From Lysobacterales bacterium (GTDB lineage Bacteria; Pseudomonadota; Gammaproteobacteria; Xanthomonadales; SZUA-5), in the NCBI GenBank assembly GCA_022844165.1, contig JALHMH010000010.1:1-58356 (forward strand): a stretch of 58,356 nt of DNA, written 5' to 3'. Below the pieces are notes generated by a model that was not told the DNA's origin, did not search any database, and was given only the letters and a program-made list of their open reading frames with translations. This document shows, one piece after another, positions 36,303 to 45,691 of this stretch (position 1 is its first letter; each line of letters opens with the position of its first letter). The translations under genes and the position numbers were made by a program.

Positions 36303-37445
36303 ATGTCCGAACCGATTCCAGCGTTTTCCGGCGAACAGACAGCGATGGTCGCCAATAACGCCCTGCCGCAATTAAGTCCGACGCAACGCAAATTCCAAAA
36401 ACTGTCTCGTCAGGTCGAGGGGCAGAAGGCGTATCTGATTGAACTGAAGGACGTTTTGCAGCGGCTGCAAAGTCGGGCGGCAGGAGAGCTGCTGCCGATC
36501 CACGAACGCTTTACCCTTGCGCGACGGGCTTTGGTCCAGGCCATCGACGCGGCGTTTCAAGAAGGCGTTAAGCTGGGACGCAATCAGCGCCGAAACGTCG
36601 TTTCGTGGTTGCTTCAACTGTGCGATGCGTTGTTGAGTGAAGACCGGGAAGACGAGCCGACTCGTGCGGTCTACGATCGGCATAGCGATCTGCCGTGGCA
36701 ACAGATGCACAGCGACCGCAGCGATTTTCTGCAGGCGTTCGAAGACGAGCTGATGCGCAATATGTTTGGCGATGAAGTTGTCGACGTTCGTAAAGGCGAT
36801 GGGTTCGGGGACTTCCTGAGCGGCATGGAAGCAGATGGGGGTGCCGCGCCGAGCAAACCGCAACGCAAGCCCAGTAAACGCCAACTGGAGAAACAAGCAC
36901 AACGCGAACGGGAAGAGAGAGAAGCCAGTCAGAGCGTGCGCGAGATCTATCGCAAGCTGGCGAGCGCAGTCCACCCGGACCGTGAGGTCGATGCGGAGCG
37001 TAAGGCCCAACGCACGGAACTGATGCAACGGATCAACAGCGCATACGAGGCCAACGACTTGCTGGCGCTGTTGGCGCTGCAGCGTCAGGCGGAAGGTTTC
37101 GCCGCCGAGGAGGCGATGAATGCATCGGAAGAGCGGCTGAAAATCTTTGTTCGACTGCTTAAGGAACAGGTCGAGGCATTGACCGATGAGGTCAATGAAC
37201 TTCTCGTCGTATTGCGCAGTCTGGCGGGCGCAAAGGGACGCTGGATGAACAGGGCGACGGATTTTGAAGCGGATTTCGAGATCGGTTTGCGCGAGGCAAA
37301 AAGAGAGCTGCGGTTGATCGAAAACGACTTGTCGCTGGCGCGCAGTCCAGCGACGGTGAGTGAGTACCTGCGCTCGCTGGCCGAGACGCTTCGTCTCCGC
37401 AATCAACGCGCCCGTCGCGAACCACGCGGTGCGAATCGGTGGTAG
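36303..37445 (+). CDS. J-domain protein of unknown function
   Basis: A 380-residue soluble protein. A helical N-terminal region (about 20-180; FQKLSRQVEGQKAYLIELKD, coiled-coil-like) is followed by a Lys/Arg/Glu-rich linker (about 185-210; KPSKRQLEKQAQREREER). A compact J domain then follows (about 212-265; REIYRKLASAVHPDREVDAE, HPD intact, and INSAYEANDLLALLALQ). The C-terminal 110 residues are helical. Similar unnamed proteins are widespread in Lysobacterales and other gammaproteobacteria. HPD implies a DnaK partner. ATG 36303 is chosen because upstream residues are hydrophobic and unrelated. Confidence 0.8.
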   Translation: MSEPIPAFSGEQTAMVANNALPQLSPTQRKFQKLSRQVEGQKAYLIELKDVLQRLQSRAAGELLPIHERFTLARRALVQAIDAAFQEGVKLGRNQRRNVVSWLLQLCDALLSEDREDEPTRAVYDRHSDLPWQQMHSDRSDFLQAFEDELMRNMFGDEVVDVRKGDGFGDFLSGMEADGGAAPSKPQRKPSKRQLEKQAQREREEREASQSVREIYRKLASAVHPDREVDAERKAQRTELMQRINSAYEANDLLALLALQRQAEGFAAEEAMNASEERLKIFVRLLKEQVEALTDEVNELLVVLRSLAGAKGRWMNRATDFEADFEIGLREAKRELRLIENDLSLARSPATVSEYLRSLAETLRLRNQRARREPRGANRW

Positions 37446-37535
37446 CTCATGACGGTTCAATGAATCTGCAACCACCCGAACCGTCATCACAGTTGGGCTG
37501 ATATTGTCGGCATCACCCCCCGGTGAGTAGCTGCC

Positions 37536-39851
37536 GTGTCCGACGCCCCCGCTCTGCCGCTCGATCGCCTGCTACGCCCGCGCTCGTTGGCATTGATTGG
37601 TGCCAGCGATCAACCGGACTCGCTGGGCACCACGATCGTGCAGCAGGTGCTGAGTAGTCCGTTTGCTGGCGACGTACACCTGGTCAATCGACATCGCGCG
37701 ACGGTGTTTGACCGCCCCACGCTCAACGATGCTGGATACCTGCCGGGTGACGTCGATCTGGCGATCGTGATGACGCCATGGGTGACCGTGCCGCAAGTGA
37801 TCGATGCCCTGACGGAACGACGATGCGCCGCGGCGGTGATTGTCGATATCGCCAGCGAACGTGGGTGGCCCTGGGCCTCAACAGCGCACGTGTTGACGCG
37901 GCTCAAGAAACGCCTGGCCAGGTCCGGGATGTGTGTGATCGGTCCGGCCAGCCAGGGCGTCATGTTGGCGCGCGAACAATTGAATCTGAGCCTGTGTCCG
38001 GTGATGCCGCCGCCGGGGGGTATCGGCTTTGTCGCAGCTTCGGGCGCGATCGCCAGCGTCATCGCCGATTGGGCGCAAACGCGGGGCGTCGGCATGTCGG
38101 CGTTGTTGTCGCTTGGCGATGCGATCGACGTGTCGTTGGCCGATTGTCTTGATGCGTTTGCACGCGATCCGAAGACACGCGCCGTATTGGTGCATTTGGG
38201 CGACTTGCCGAATCCGCGGGAAACGCTCTCGGCTGCGCGTGCGTTAGCTTTCAAGAAGCCCGTCGTCGTGCTGCGCTCGCAACGCCATGGCGACGCTGAC
38301 GCTGTGCTGAGCAATGCCCTGCACCGCGCGGCATTCCTGCGCGCAGGTCTGCTTCAGGTCGACGATTTGGAGGAATTGTGTGCCGCGACGAACGTCGATT
38401 TGCCGGCCTGGCCACATGCCGGCAAGCGCTTTGCGATCGTCGCGAATGGCCCGGCGTTGGGCGAACTGGCGGCCGATGCCGTTATCGCGAGCGACAGCGA
38501 ACTGGCGGTTTTAACGCCCACCACCGTCAAAGCGCTGCGCCAATTGTTGCCGCCGCGTTCCGACATCGCCAATCCCCTCGACTTAAAGCGCGATGCGGGG
38601 CCTGAGCGTTACAACTCGGCACTGAAGCTGTTGGCGGTGGATCCAGCTGTCGATGTGGTCCTGCTGCTGCATCATCCAACACGTTTTGCGCAAGGCGAAG
38701 AAATCGCGGCTGCGCTCGACAGCGTCGATCACCATGATGCATTGGCATTGGCGGCGTTTGCCGGCGCCGAGCAGCAACGTGCGCGTCGTATGCTTGCAGA
38801 GCATGGCATCGCAGCGTTTCCAACGCCGGAATCTGCGGTGCGCGCTTACGCATTGAACCGTCGACACTATGCCCAGAAAGCTGGGCTGCTGAAGACGCCG
38901 CCGCCACTGCAACGTTGGCCAGACGTGCGTCTGGCCGCGTTCCAGGACATCGCACGCGATGGCGATTGGCCGACGGAACAAATTCGGGCACTCATTGCAC
39001 TGATGAAGTTGTCGATCGACTTCGACGAAGTTCCGGGCGCGGTCGCGCTCACGCTTGAGGCGCATCCGTTCGGTCTGCACGCACGGGCTGGCGAGAGGAT
39101 CGAGTTTTTTCCGTTGGATCGCGCCCGCGCTGCAAATCTGACACTTGAGGTTCCGCCGGCCTTCGCTGGCCAGTGGGCGGCGGATGTGTTGGTGATGGCC
39201 GACTGGATGAGCGCGCTGCCCATGTTGCGCAACATCCGTATCAGCAACTTGCGCGCGGACACCCTGGGGCGGCTGGTCGCGCGCATCGACGTGCGTTGTG
39301 ATCTCGCCGCGAAGCGTACCGCCTTCGCCTTCGCACCGTATCCGTGGCAGCTGTTGCAGGAAGTGGTTCTGCCTACCGGCGAGGTCGGACTGTTACGTGC
39401 GATCCGCGCGGAAGATGAGCCGGCGCTGCAAGAAGGTTTCACGCGGCTCAGTCCAGAGGAGATCAGGCTGCGCTTTCTTTATCCACTGAAGGGGCTGACG
39501 CACGATTTAGCGGCGCGCTTGACGCAACTCGATGATGATCGCGAAATCGCGCTGGTGGTCACGGATCTCGAGCCGCCGGGTCAAGCGCGATTGATGAGCG
39601 TGGTTCGCGCCAGTCTCGATCCGCAGCGCCGCGAAGCCGAATTTGCGATCGTGATTCCTAAACAACTGAGTGGTGCCGGGCTCGGTACCCGGCTGCTACG
39701 TCAATTGATCGATATCGTCCGTGAGCGCGGGATCCGCCGCATGGTCGGCGACACGCTGCCGGAAAATGAGCCCATGCGCCGGCTTGCTGCCAAGCTCGGG
39801 TTCCAGGAGCGCTTCGTCGATTCCCTGGTGCGCCTGGAGTTGGATTTGTAG
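37536..39851 (+). CDS. Pat/PatZ-like protein lysine acetyltransferase with reduced ATP-grasp part
   Basis: The 771-residue protein begins with a CoA-binding domain (about 8-130; RPRSLALIGASDQPDSLG) and a succinyl-CoA-ligase-like domain (about 140-450; GIGFVAASGAIASVIADW). A C-terminal GNAT domain follows at about 610-768 (LLRAIRAEDEPALQEGFTRL, GLGTRLLRQLIDIVRERGIR). This is the architecture of Pat enzymes that acetylate and inactivate acetyl-CoA synthetase. E. coli PatZ has 886 residues; here the ATP-grasp N-terminal subdomain (KLRSP...HKS region) is missing and only its C-terminal portion remains (about 500-600). GTG 37536 is the start. Function is inferred from the GNAT and CoA parts. Confidence 0.88.
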   Translation: MSDAPALPLDRLLRPRSLALIGASDQPDSLGTTIVQQVLSSPFAGDVHLVNRHRATVFDRPTLNDAGYLPGDVDLAIVMTPWVTVPQVIDALTERRCAAAVIVDIASERGWPWASTAHVLTRLKKRLARSGMCVIGPASQGVMLAREQLNLSLCPVMPPPGGIGFVAASGAIASVIADWAQTRGVGMSALLSLGDAIDVSLADCLDAFARDPKTRAVLVHLGDLPNPRETLSAARALAFKKPVVVLRSQRHGDADAVLSNALHRAAFLRAGLLQVDDLEELCAATNVDLPAWPHAGKRFAIVANGPALGELAADAVIASDSELAVLTPTTVKALRQLLPPRSDIANPLDLKRDAGPERYNSALKLLAVDPAVDVVLLLHHPTRFAQGEEIAAALDSVDHHDALALAAFAGAEQQRARRMLAEHGIAAFPTPESAVRAYALNRRHYAQKAGLLKTPPPLQRWPDVRLAAFQDIARDGDWPTEQIRALIALMKLSIDFDEVPGAVALTLEAHPFGLHARAGERIEFFPLDRARAANLTLEVPPAFAGQWAADVLVMADWMSALPMLRNIRISNLRADTLGRLVARIDVRCDLAAKRTAFAFAPYPWQLLQEVVLPTGEVGLLRAIRAEDEPALQEGFTRLSPEEIRLRFLYPLKGLTHDLAARLTQLDDDREIALVVTDLEPPGQARLMSVVRASLDPQRREAEFAIVIPKQLSGAGLGTRLLRQLIDIVRERGIRRMVGDTLPENEPMRRLAAKLGFQERFVDSLVRLELDL

Positions 39852-39876
39852 CGTCAGGCGAACGCGCGCCGCGTAT

Positions 39877-39957
39877 GCAGCGCTCAATGGGGGTTGTGGC
39901 AAGTACGGTGTCTGGCGAAGCCAACAATGCTCGGCAGTCTGAGGCGAAGCCTCGCTA
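39877..39957 (-). repeat. Dispersed multi-hairpin element, copy C (half-length)
   Basis: Read on the minus strand it runs TAGCGAGGCTTCGCCTCAG, then ACTGCCGAGCATTGTTGGC and CGTACTTGCCACAACC, closely matching the first half of copies A and B; identity with B extends to CATTGAGCGCTGC. The poly-C/poly-G stem of the second half is missing. The first stem is GAGGC/GCCTC and the second GTTGGC/GCCACAAC. Its opening TAG is the ychF stop codon (39955-39957). Confidence 0.8.
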
Positions 39958-41046
39958 CACATTGAATCGAAAGTGCAGTACATCGCCCTCTTGCACGATG
40001 TATTCCTTGCCTTCCAAACGCAGTTTGCCGGCTTCTTTTGCGCCCGCTTCGCCTCTGAGCCGGATGTAGTCGTCATAACCGATGGTCTCGGCGCGAATAA
40101 AGCCTTTTTCAAAGTCGGTATGGATCACACCTGCCGATTGCGGTGCGGTGAATCCGGCTTTGATGGTCCAGGCGCGCACTTCTTTTTCGCCAGCGGTAAA
40201 GTAAGTCCGAAGCCCCAGCAGTTTGTACCCCGCCCGTATGACTCGGTTGAGTCCGGGTTCGTCCAGGCCCATGTCTGCCAGGAAGGCGCCGCGATCGGCC
40301 TCATCCAGCTGACTCAACTCTTCTTCGATGGCCGCCGAAACGGGCACCACTTCGGCGCTCTCGGTCGCGGCCCGTGCTCGAACGGCATCGAGATGGGAAT
40401 TGTGAGTGAAACCGTCCTCGCGCACATTGGCGACGTACATCACTGGTTTCATCGTCAGCAGAAACAACTCGCGCAGCATTGCCTTCTCTTCCGGCGCGAG
40501 TTCGACGCTTCGCGCAGGCTTGCCCTGGTTCAAGGCGTCGCGAACTTTCGTCAGCACCGGTTTGCGTGCGATGGCGTCCTTGTCGTTGGCCTTTGCGGCG
40601 CGCTCAGCGCGATTCAACGCTTTCTCGACGCTATCGAGATCGGCCAGAGCCAGTTCCGTGTCGATCGTGTCGATATCCGACATTGGGTCGACTTTGCCGG
40701 CGACGTGGATGATGTCGCTGTGCTCGAAACAGCGCACCACATGCGCAATCGCATCCACCTCGCGAATGTGCGCCAGGAACTGGTTGCCCAAACCCTCGCC
40801 TTGCGCGGCACCTTTCACCAACCCGGCGATATCGACAAATTCGATCGTCGTCGGGATGATCTTCAGCGGTTTGGCGATCGATGCCAAGGCATCCAGCCGT
40901 GGATCCGGCACTGGCACCGCGCCAATATTCGGATCGATCGTGCAGAACGGATAATTGGCGGCAGCAATGCCGGCTTTGGTCAACGCATTAAAAAGTGTCG
41001 ATTTGCCCACGTTTGGCAAGCCGACAATGCCGCATTTGATCCCCAT
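39955..41046 (-). CDS. ychF: Redox-regulated/ribosome-associated ATPase YchF
   Basis: A 363-residue OBG-family P-loop ATPase, unusual in preferring ATP to GTP. G1 is [19 protein letters not shown], with the G3 region [21 protein letters not shown] and a central helical domain. The C-terminal TGS-like domain includes [17 protein letters not shown] and [17 protein letters not shown]. It associates with ribosomes and affects oxidative-stress responses. ATG 41046 is fixed by MGIKCGIVG. The stop codon coincides with the edge of repeat copy C. It is not beside pth here, unlike in many relatives. Confidence 0.97.
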   Translation of the reverse strand: MGIKCGIVGLPNVGKSTLFNALTKAGIAAANYPFCTIDPNIGAVPVPDPRLDALASIAKPLKIIPTTIEFVDIAGLVKGAAQGEGLGNQFLAHIREVDAIAHVVRCFEHSDIIHVAGKVDPMSDIDTIDTELALADLDSVEKALNRAERAAKANDKDAIARKPVLTKVRDALNQGKPARSVELAPEEKAMLRELFLLTMKPVMYVANVREDGFTHNSHLDAVRARAATESAEVVPVSAAIEEELSQLDEADRGAFLADMGLDEPGLNRVIRAGYKLLGLRTYFTAGEKEVRAWTIKAGFTAPQSAGVIHTDFEKGFIRAETIGYDDYIRLRGEAGAKEAGKLRLEGKEYIVQEGDVLHFRFNV

Positions 41047-41162
41047 GATGACCTGGTCCGTCGTTCGAGGGCGCGGAGTCTACGCGGTAGTGGCTGGCAT
41101 CGCTGAAGATCTGATGAAGCGGATGCTGCACATAGCGTGCAGGAATAGCGCTACCGGCAGGT

Positions 41163-41855
41163 TTAGATGCCGACCTCAGGCGCCGCAATTTTCCCGCCCT
41201 TCATCTCCAGCACCCGATCCATGCGTGCTGCGAGGCGCTTGTCGTGCGTCACGATCACGAGGCTCGTGCCAATTTCGCGGTTCAAGGACAGCATTAGTTC
41301 GTAGACTGCACCGGCGGTGCGCTCATCGAGATTGCCCGTGGGCTCATCGCCCAGCACGCATGCCGGTTTGGTGATCAGCGCCCGCGCCACGGCGGCGCGC
41401 TGACGTTCCCCACCCGATAGTTCACCCGGCTTGTGCTCCAGCCGTGGTCTCAAGCCCACGCGATCGAGCAGGTCGGCGGCGCGCGCCATCGCATCAGCCG
41501 GCTTCTGCCCCGCAATCAGCAGCGGCATTGCGACATTCTCTTGCGCAGTGAACTCCGGCAACAGATGGTGGAACTGGTAGACAAAACCAAGTGCCCGGTT
41601 GCGCAATCGACCACGCTCGGCGTCACTCAACTGGCTCATCGTTTTGCCGAGAACCTGTACCTCTCCGGCGGTGGGCAGATCGAGCCCACCCAGGATATGC
41701 AGCAAGGTGCTCTTGCCGGCGCCAGAGGAACCAATGATCGCCACACTCTCTCCACCACGGACCGCGATATCGACATCGCGCAGAACCTCCACCCGCAAAC
41801 TGCCGTCGACGAATACCTTGCTGATACCGGTGGCCTGGAGAACGATGTCATTCAT
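41163..41855 (-). CDS. lolD: Lipoprotein-releasing ABC ATPase LolD
   Basis: This 230-residue ATPase powers extraction of outer-membrane lipoproteins from the inner membrane to LolA. Walker [18 protein letters not shown], the Lol-specific [22 protein letters not shown], signature [17 protein letters not shown] and Walker [12 protein letters not shown] are seen. ATG 41855 is chosen ([10 protein letters not shown]); it overlaps the end of the permease gene by 8 bp, so the two are coupled. The substrate includes lipoproteins such as the oligopeptidase-B-like and DUF192 products encoded nearby. Confidence 0.96.
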   Translation of the reverse strand: MNDIVLQATGISKVFVDGSLRVEVLRDVDIAVRGGESVAIIGSSGAGKSTLLHILGGLDLPTAGEVQVLGKTMSQLSDAERGRLRNRALGFVYQFHHLLPEFTAQENVAMPLLIAGQKPADAMARAADLLDRVGLRPRLEHKPGELSGGERQRAAVARALITKPACVLGDEPTGNLDERTAGAVYELMLSLNREIGTSLVIVTHDKRLAARMDRVLEMKGGKIAAPEVGI

Positions 41856-43098
41856 AGCGCAGCGCCTGCGCCGGTTGTGTGCGCGCCGCTCGCCATGACG
41901 GGTACAGCGTGGCCAGCGCCGAAAACACGATCGATAACACACCGATTCTGGCCACATCGGGGTATCTCAATTCGCTCGGTAGCTGGTTGATGTAGTAGAT
42001 ATCGCCGGGCATCGCTTCGAATCCGAAGGTGCGTTCCAGGAAGGGAACGATGATGTGGATGTTCTCCGCAATCGCCACGCCGCCAGCCAACCCCATCAAC
42101 GTGCCGATCACACCGGCAGTCAAGCCCTGAATGATGAAGATCCCCATGACCAGACGCGGACTGGCTCCGAGCGTGCGCAAGATGGCGATATCTGCCTGTT
42201 TGTCGGTCACGACCATCACCAGAGTCGATACCAGATTAAACGCGGCTACGGCGACGATCAGCGACAAGATGATGAACATCACGAACTTCTCGGTTTTCAC
42301 CGCACGAAAGAAGTTGACGTTCTGCTGCGTCCAGTCGCTGACGCGATACTCCTCGCCGAGCATCGTGCCGACATCGGTTGCCACGCGCCATGCCTTGAAC
42401 ATGTCGGTCAGTTTCAGTCGCACGCCGCTGACGCCATTGCCCTCGCGAAACAACCTGGCGGCATCTTCGATGTGCACAAAGGCGAACCCGCGGTCGTATT
42501 CGAACATGCCGACCTCGAAAATGCCGCTGACTTCGAAACGCCGCATCTGTGGAATGACGCCCACTGGCGTTGCGCGCATCTGCGGCGCCATCAAGGTGAC
42601 ATAGTCGCCGACGCGCACGCCCAACAAATAGGCCAGCTCGCTGCCGAGCACGATGCGGTACTCGCCGCTGACCAGACTATCGAAGGAGCCGTGCTGCATT
42701 TTTTCGGTGACTTCCGACACGCCGCCTTCGAGTTGCGGCACGACGCCGCGAATCATCACGCCAGAGATGCGCCGCGATTGCAGCATGCCCTCGCGCTCGA
42801 TATACGGTGCGGCGCCGATCACCTCTGGGTTCTGCAGGGCAGCATCGGCAACCCGTTGCCAGTTGTCCAGGCTCGCACCTGGTTGGGTGATCGTGGCGTG
42901 CGACACCATGCCCAGAATGCGCGCGCGCAGCTCACGTTCGAAACCGTTCATCACAGAGATGACGATGATCAGCGCCGCCACGCCAAGCGCGATGCCCAGC
43001 ATCGATACTAAGGAAATAAATGAGATGAAGTGGTTGCGCCGTTTGGCGCCGGTGTAGCGCAAGCCAATGGCGGCAGACAGGGGATGAAAGAGGCGCAT
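41848..43098 (-). CDS. lolC: Lipoprotein-releasing permease, LolC/LolE family
   Basis: A 416-residue permease with four transmembrane helices: one near 28-50 ([20 protein letters not shown]) and three in the C-terminal third ([20 protein letters not shown]; a helix near 320-345; a helix near 380-400). The large periplasmic domain (about 55-265) contains the LolC-type stretch [31 protein letters not shown] is the conserved coupling loop. Only one permease gene accompanies lolD here, so it may work as a homodimer like LolF or have its partner elsewhere. ATG 43098. Confidence 0.92.
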   Translation of the reverse strand: MRLFHPLSAAIGLRYTGAKRRNHFISFISLVSMLGIALGVAALIIVISVMNGFERELRARILGMVSHATITQPGASLDNWQRVADAALQNPEVIGAAPYIEREGMLQSRRISGVMIRGVVPQLEGGVSEVTEKMQHGSFDSLVSGEYRIVLGSELAYLLGVRVGDYVTLMAPQMRATPVGVIPQMRRFEVSGIFEVGMFEYDRGFAFVHIEDAARLFREGNGVSGVRLKLTDMFKAWRVATDVGTMLGEEYRVSDWTQQNVNFFRAVKTEKFVMFIILSLIVAVAAFNLVSTLVMVVTDKQADIAILRTLGASPRLVMGIFIIQGLTAGVIGTLMGLAGGVAIAENIHIIVPFLERTFGFEAMPGDIYYINQLPSELRYPDVARIGVLSIVFSALATLYPSWRAARTQPAQALRYE

Positions 43099-43198
43099 TT
43101 AGTGGTGCACGCCTTCGTAGGCTGACGATTTCAACCAAAACTCCTTTTGCGAGCCGGTCACGTGGACCGACGACATTGCTGTCCGACGTTTCGCCATG

Positions 43199-43621
43199 CT
43201 ACGTCGCCGGATTCCCCGCAAGCCACAGTCGCAGTCGATGATCTTGCTCTGCGTTCAGCCGATCTCGATACAGTGGCGCCGACCAGCGGTCGTCGTTCCG
43301 CGACAAAGTCAAGGTTGGGACGCCGAGCAATCGACTCGCTTGCTCCAGTGTCGCTGGCAATGGAGGGTTGTTGCCCTGACGTACCGCCAACAAGCCATCG
43401 GCGTAAAACACGGCGGTCAGCCCAGCGCGGCGCTGGGCACTGCGTTGATACTGTCGACAAATTACAGCGACGGCCGCCACCAGAACAAATTGGTAACCGA
43501 ACCAAAGGTCCGAGGCGGCGATGCCGATCAGTGCGAAGACGACGGCAGCCATCGCCCAGCGGCGTTCGTGGCGCCCTGCAGACAGGTCAATTTCGAAGGG
43601 TGCTGCCAATGCGTTCGACAA
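43199..43621 (-). CDS. YgfX/CptA-like membrane protein
   Basis: A 140-residue protein with one or two adjacent transmembrane segments near residues 20-55 (AMAAVVFALIGIAASDLWFG and FVLVAAVAVI) and a soluble C-terminal half ending RLRLWLAGNPAT. It fits the YgfX family (sometimes called CptA) encoded next to sdhE. In E. coli YgfX was described as a toxin acting on FtsZ/MreB or as a partner of SdhE; the role is debated. The start is uncertain: TTG 43621 overlaps sdhE by 35 bp; ATG 43651 would overlap by 65 bp. Confidence 0.65.
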   Translation of the reverse strand: MSNALAAPFEIDLSAGRHERRWAMAAVVFALIGIAASDLWFGYQFVLVAAVAVICRQYQRSAQRRAGLTAVFYADGLLAVRQGNNPPLPATLEQASRLLGVPTLTLSRNDDRWSAPLYRDRLNAEQDHRLRLWLAGNPAT

Positions 43622-43832
43622 GGGCCTTGAACTCCATGGCAGGCGCCTCATGGCCCATGAACCATCGCCACAGCGCATCGTCTTCCACGCCGAGCAGCGC
43701 GGTAAACTCCGTGCGCGCGTCAGCATTCATGCCTGGCCACTCGCGATCAAGAAAGGTCGATAACAGCACATCGAGTTCACGCATCCCGCGGCGACACCGC
43801 CAGCGCAGGCGTTTGAGTTCGTCTTCGTTCAT
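43587..43832 (-). CDS. sdhE: Succinate dehydrogenase assembly factor SdhE (FAD assembly factor)
   Basis: The 81-residue protein shows the family signature LKRLRWRCRRGMRELDVLL, in which RGMRE contacts SdhA, and continues FLDREWPGMNADARTEFTAL and DDALWRWFMGH. It promotes covalent attachment of FAD to succinate dehydrogenase SdhA and to fumarate reductase. It overlaps the downstream ygfX-like gene, and its start overlaps the DUF192 gene stop by 4 bp, so three small genes are translationally coupled. sdh genes themselves are not in the window. Confidence 0.93.
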   Translation of the reverse strand: MNEDELKRLRWRCRRGMRELDVLLSTFLDREWPGMNADARTEFTALLGVEDDALWRWFMGHEAPAMEFKALVERIGSTLRN

Positions 43833-44290
43833 GGCAGATCGTTGACAGTGAGTTTGTCGCCAAGCTGCACGCCAATCCGCTCAGCAACGCCGCCATTCAA
43901 CTCGAGCACGTACTGCGACGGTTTGCCGCTGGGATAGGAAGGGCATTGGGTGAACTGGGAGGACTGTGTGCAGGTGGGTGTGTTCAAACTCCAGCCAACC
44001 AGTGTCCAGTTCTTGTCGAAGTACAGGATGTCGAGCGGGATCTTGGTATTCATCATCCAAAATGCCTGCGGTTCTTCCCGGTCGAACAAAAACAGCATGC
44101 CCCGGTCTTGGGGCATATGGTCGCGAAACATCAATCCGCGCGCTTGTTCTTTGGGGTCGTCGGCAATCTCGACGGTAAATGTCTGCCCGCGTAGCTCAAC
44201 AGTCGGCTCGCCGGCCGCACAACTGGTCAGGCAAAGCAGAAGCCATGGGGCAAGTTTTCGGGCTTGCATCGGTGCATTCTTGTCAGGCAT
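43829..44290 (-). CDS. DUF192-family lipoprotein
   Basis: A 153-residue precursor with a lipoprotein signal, KLAPWLLLCLTSC, lipobox LTSC with the acylated Cys near residue 25. The rest is a DUF192 domain: FTVEIADDPKEQARGLMFRD, DRGMLFLFDREEPQAFWMMN, IPLDILYFDKNWTLVGW and YVLELNGGVAERIGVQLGD. The family is widespread and small; no function is established. Asp follows the Cys at neither +2 nor +3 (Ala-Ala), so it should be sorted to the outer membrane by Lol. ATG 44290 has AAGG upstream; ATG 44269 is an alternative. Confidence 0.85.
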   Translation of the reverse strand: MPDKNAPMQARKLAPWLLLCLTSCAAGEPTVELRGQTFTVEIADDPKEQARGLMFRDHMPQDRGMLFLFDREEPQAFWMMNTKIPLDILYFDKNWTLVGWSLNTPTCTQSSQFTQCPSYPSGKPSQYVLELNGGVAERIGVQLGDKLTVNDLP

Positions 44291-44402
44291 AGCTACCCTT
44301 CTTGTCAAAGAAACTCAGGTGTTGTCGGGTGGCCCGGCTAAACAGGCATAGCGCCACCCGAGCGAACGCCACAATGGACCACTCGATTAACCGGAATGTT
44401 AC

Positions 44403-45542
44403 ATGGCGCGCTCGCGAAATCTTAAGTACTCAGGCTGGATCAGTTTTCTGACCGATTTTTCGAGCAACATGATATTTCCGCTGCTGCCGCTGCACTTGAC
44501 GCGGGTGTTGGGTGCGACGCCGCTGCTCGTCGGATTGATCGAAGGGGCTGCCGAAACAGTGGCGGCGGCATTGAAGCTGTATTCGGGTCGCTGGTCCGAT
44601 CGGATTGCTCGCCGCAAACCGATGGTCGTGCTCGGGTATGCCCTTTCGAGTTTGTCGAAACTGCTGTTCTTGCCTGCAGTGTCCTGGCTGCTGGTGCTGG
44701 GCGCTCGAGTCATCGAACGCATTGGCAAAGGCATTCGCTCCGCGCCTCGCGACGCATTGATCGCCGATGAGGTGCCCGCCGAGCATCGAGGCGCCGCCTT
44801 CGGCTGGCAACGCGCGATGGATGGCGCCGGTGGATGTTTGGGGGCACTCGCGGCGCTGGCATTAATCGGAACACTCAGTTATCGAGATATCTTCGCTCTG
44901 GCTCTAATCCCGGCCGTTCTGGCGGTGTTGCTGACCTTCGGTCTCCGCGAGTCCGCGCCTTCGGTAAGAAGCGCTGCGCCGACGCCAGCTGCGCCGTTGC
45001 CCGTCGAAGTCCGGCGTATGGTCATGGCCTGCGGCGTATTTGCTTTCGGCCATCTTAGTTTCGCGTTCCTGATTCTTGCCGGTGGCGACAGCGGCCTGTC
45101 CGATCAACGCTTGTTGCTTGGATACGCGTTGTACCAACTGATCTACACATTGTTGAGCCCGATCGCAGGACGCTGGTCGGACAAAGTCGGGCGTCGCTTT
45201 GTGCTGCTCACCGGCTACGCCCTTTTCGCCGCGTCGATGACGGGTCTGGCCTTCGCCAGCGGCGGCGCGCTATTTGTGGTGTTCATGTTGTATGGCATTG
45301 CCGAAGCCTGCATTGATGCGACCCAGCGCGCCTGGATCACCGACCGCGTCGCACGCGAGCAGCGCGCAACGGCGCTGGGCGCTTACCACGGCGCCATCGC
45401 GCTCGCCGCACTGCCCGGCGGTATTGCGCTTGGTCTGGCCTGGACGACACTCGGGGTGCCTGCCACAGCGATCCTGACACTCATTGGCACGGCGATCGCG
45501 GCCTTGAGTCTGGTCGCAGCGACTCGGGTTTCGAGGCATTGA
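44403..45542 (+). CDS. Major facilitator superfamily transporter
   Basis: A 379-residue protein with about 11-12 predicted helices. The loop 2-3 MFS motif is YSGRWSDRIARRKPMVVLGY, and the half-repeat counterpart is IAGRWSDKVGRRFVLLTGY. RVIERIGKGIRSAPRDALIAD matches a subgroup of MFS permeases of unknown substrate found in many proteobacteria and archaea. No regulator or enzyme gene next to it indicates the substrate. ATG 44403 opens MARSRNLKYSGWISFLTDFS. It is transcribed alone, divergent from the DUF192/sdhE unit. Confidence 0.88.
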   Translation: MARSRNLKYSGWISFLTDFSSNMIFPLLPLHLTRVLGATPLLVGLIEGAAETVAAALKLYSGRWSDRIARRKPMVVLGYALSSLSKLLFLPAVSWLLVLGARVIERIGKGIRSAPRDALIADEVPAEHRGAAFGWQRAMDGAGGCLGALAALALIGTLSYRDIFALALIPAVLAVLLTFGLRESAPSVRSAAPTPAAPLPVEVRRMVMACGVFAFGHLSFAFLILAGGDSGLSDQRLLLGYALYQLIYTLLSPIAGRWSDKVGRRFVLLTGYALFAASMTGLAFASGGALFVVFMLYGIAEACIDATQRAWITDRVAREQRATALGAYHGAIALAALPGGIALGLAWTTLGVPATAILTLIGTAIAALSLVAATRVSRH

Positions 45543-45691
45543 TCGTCGCGCCGAAACGCCTTCGGGGCAGGGTTATCCGGAATCTCCTCTTCAGAGATCG
45601 ACGAAAGTCGTTGCTTCTTGCTCTTACATTGGGCCGGTCGACCGAAACATATCTGACGTCACTTCTATAGGTACTGATGACACAGTCTCAG

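Noticed and set aside
37446..37535. A small gene in the gap between the J-domain gene and the Pat-like gene.
   Set aside because: No start with a ribosome-binding site and no conserved sequence were found in the 90 bp.
43199..43832. ygfX-sdhE as a type IV toxin-antitoxin pair.
   Set aside because: The names CptA/CptB were used this way in the past, but SdhE has a well-supported role in FAD insertion and the toxin role of YgfX is disputed, so no toxin-antitoxin call is made.
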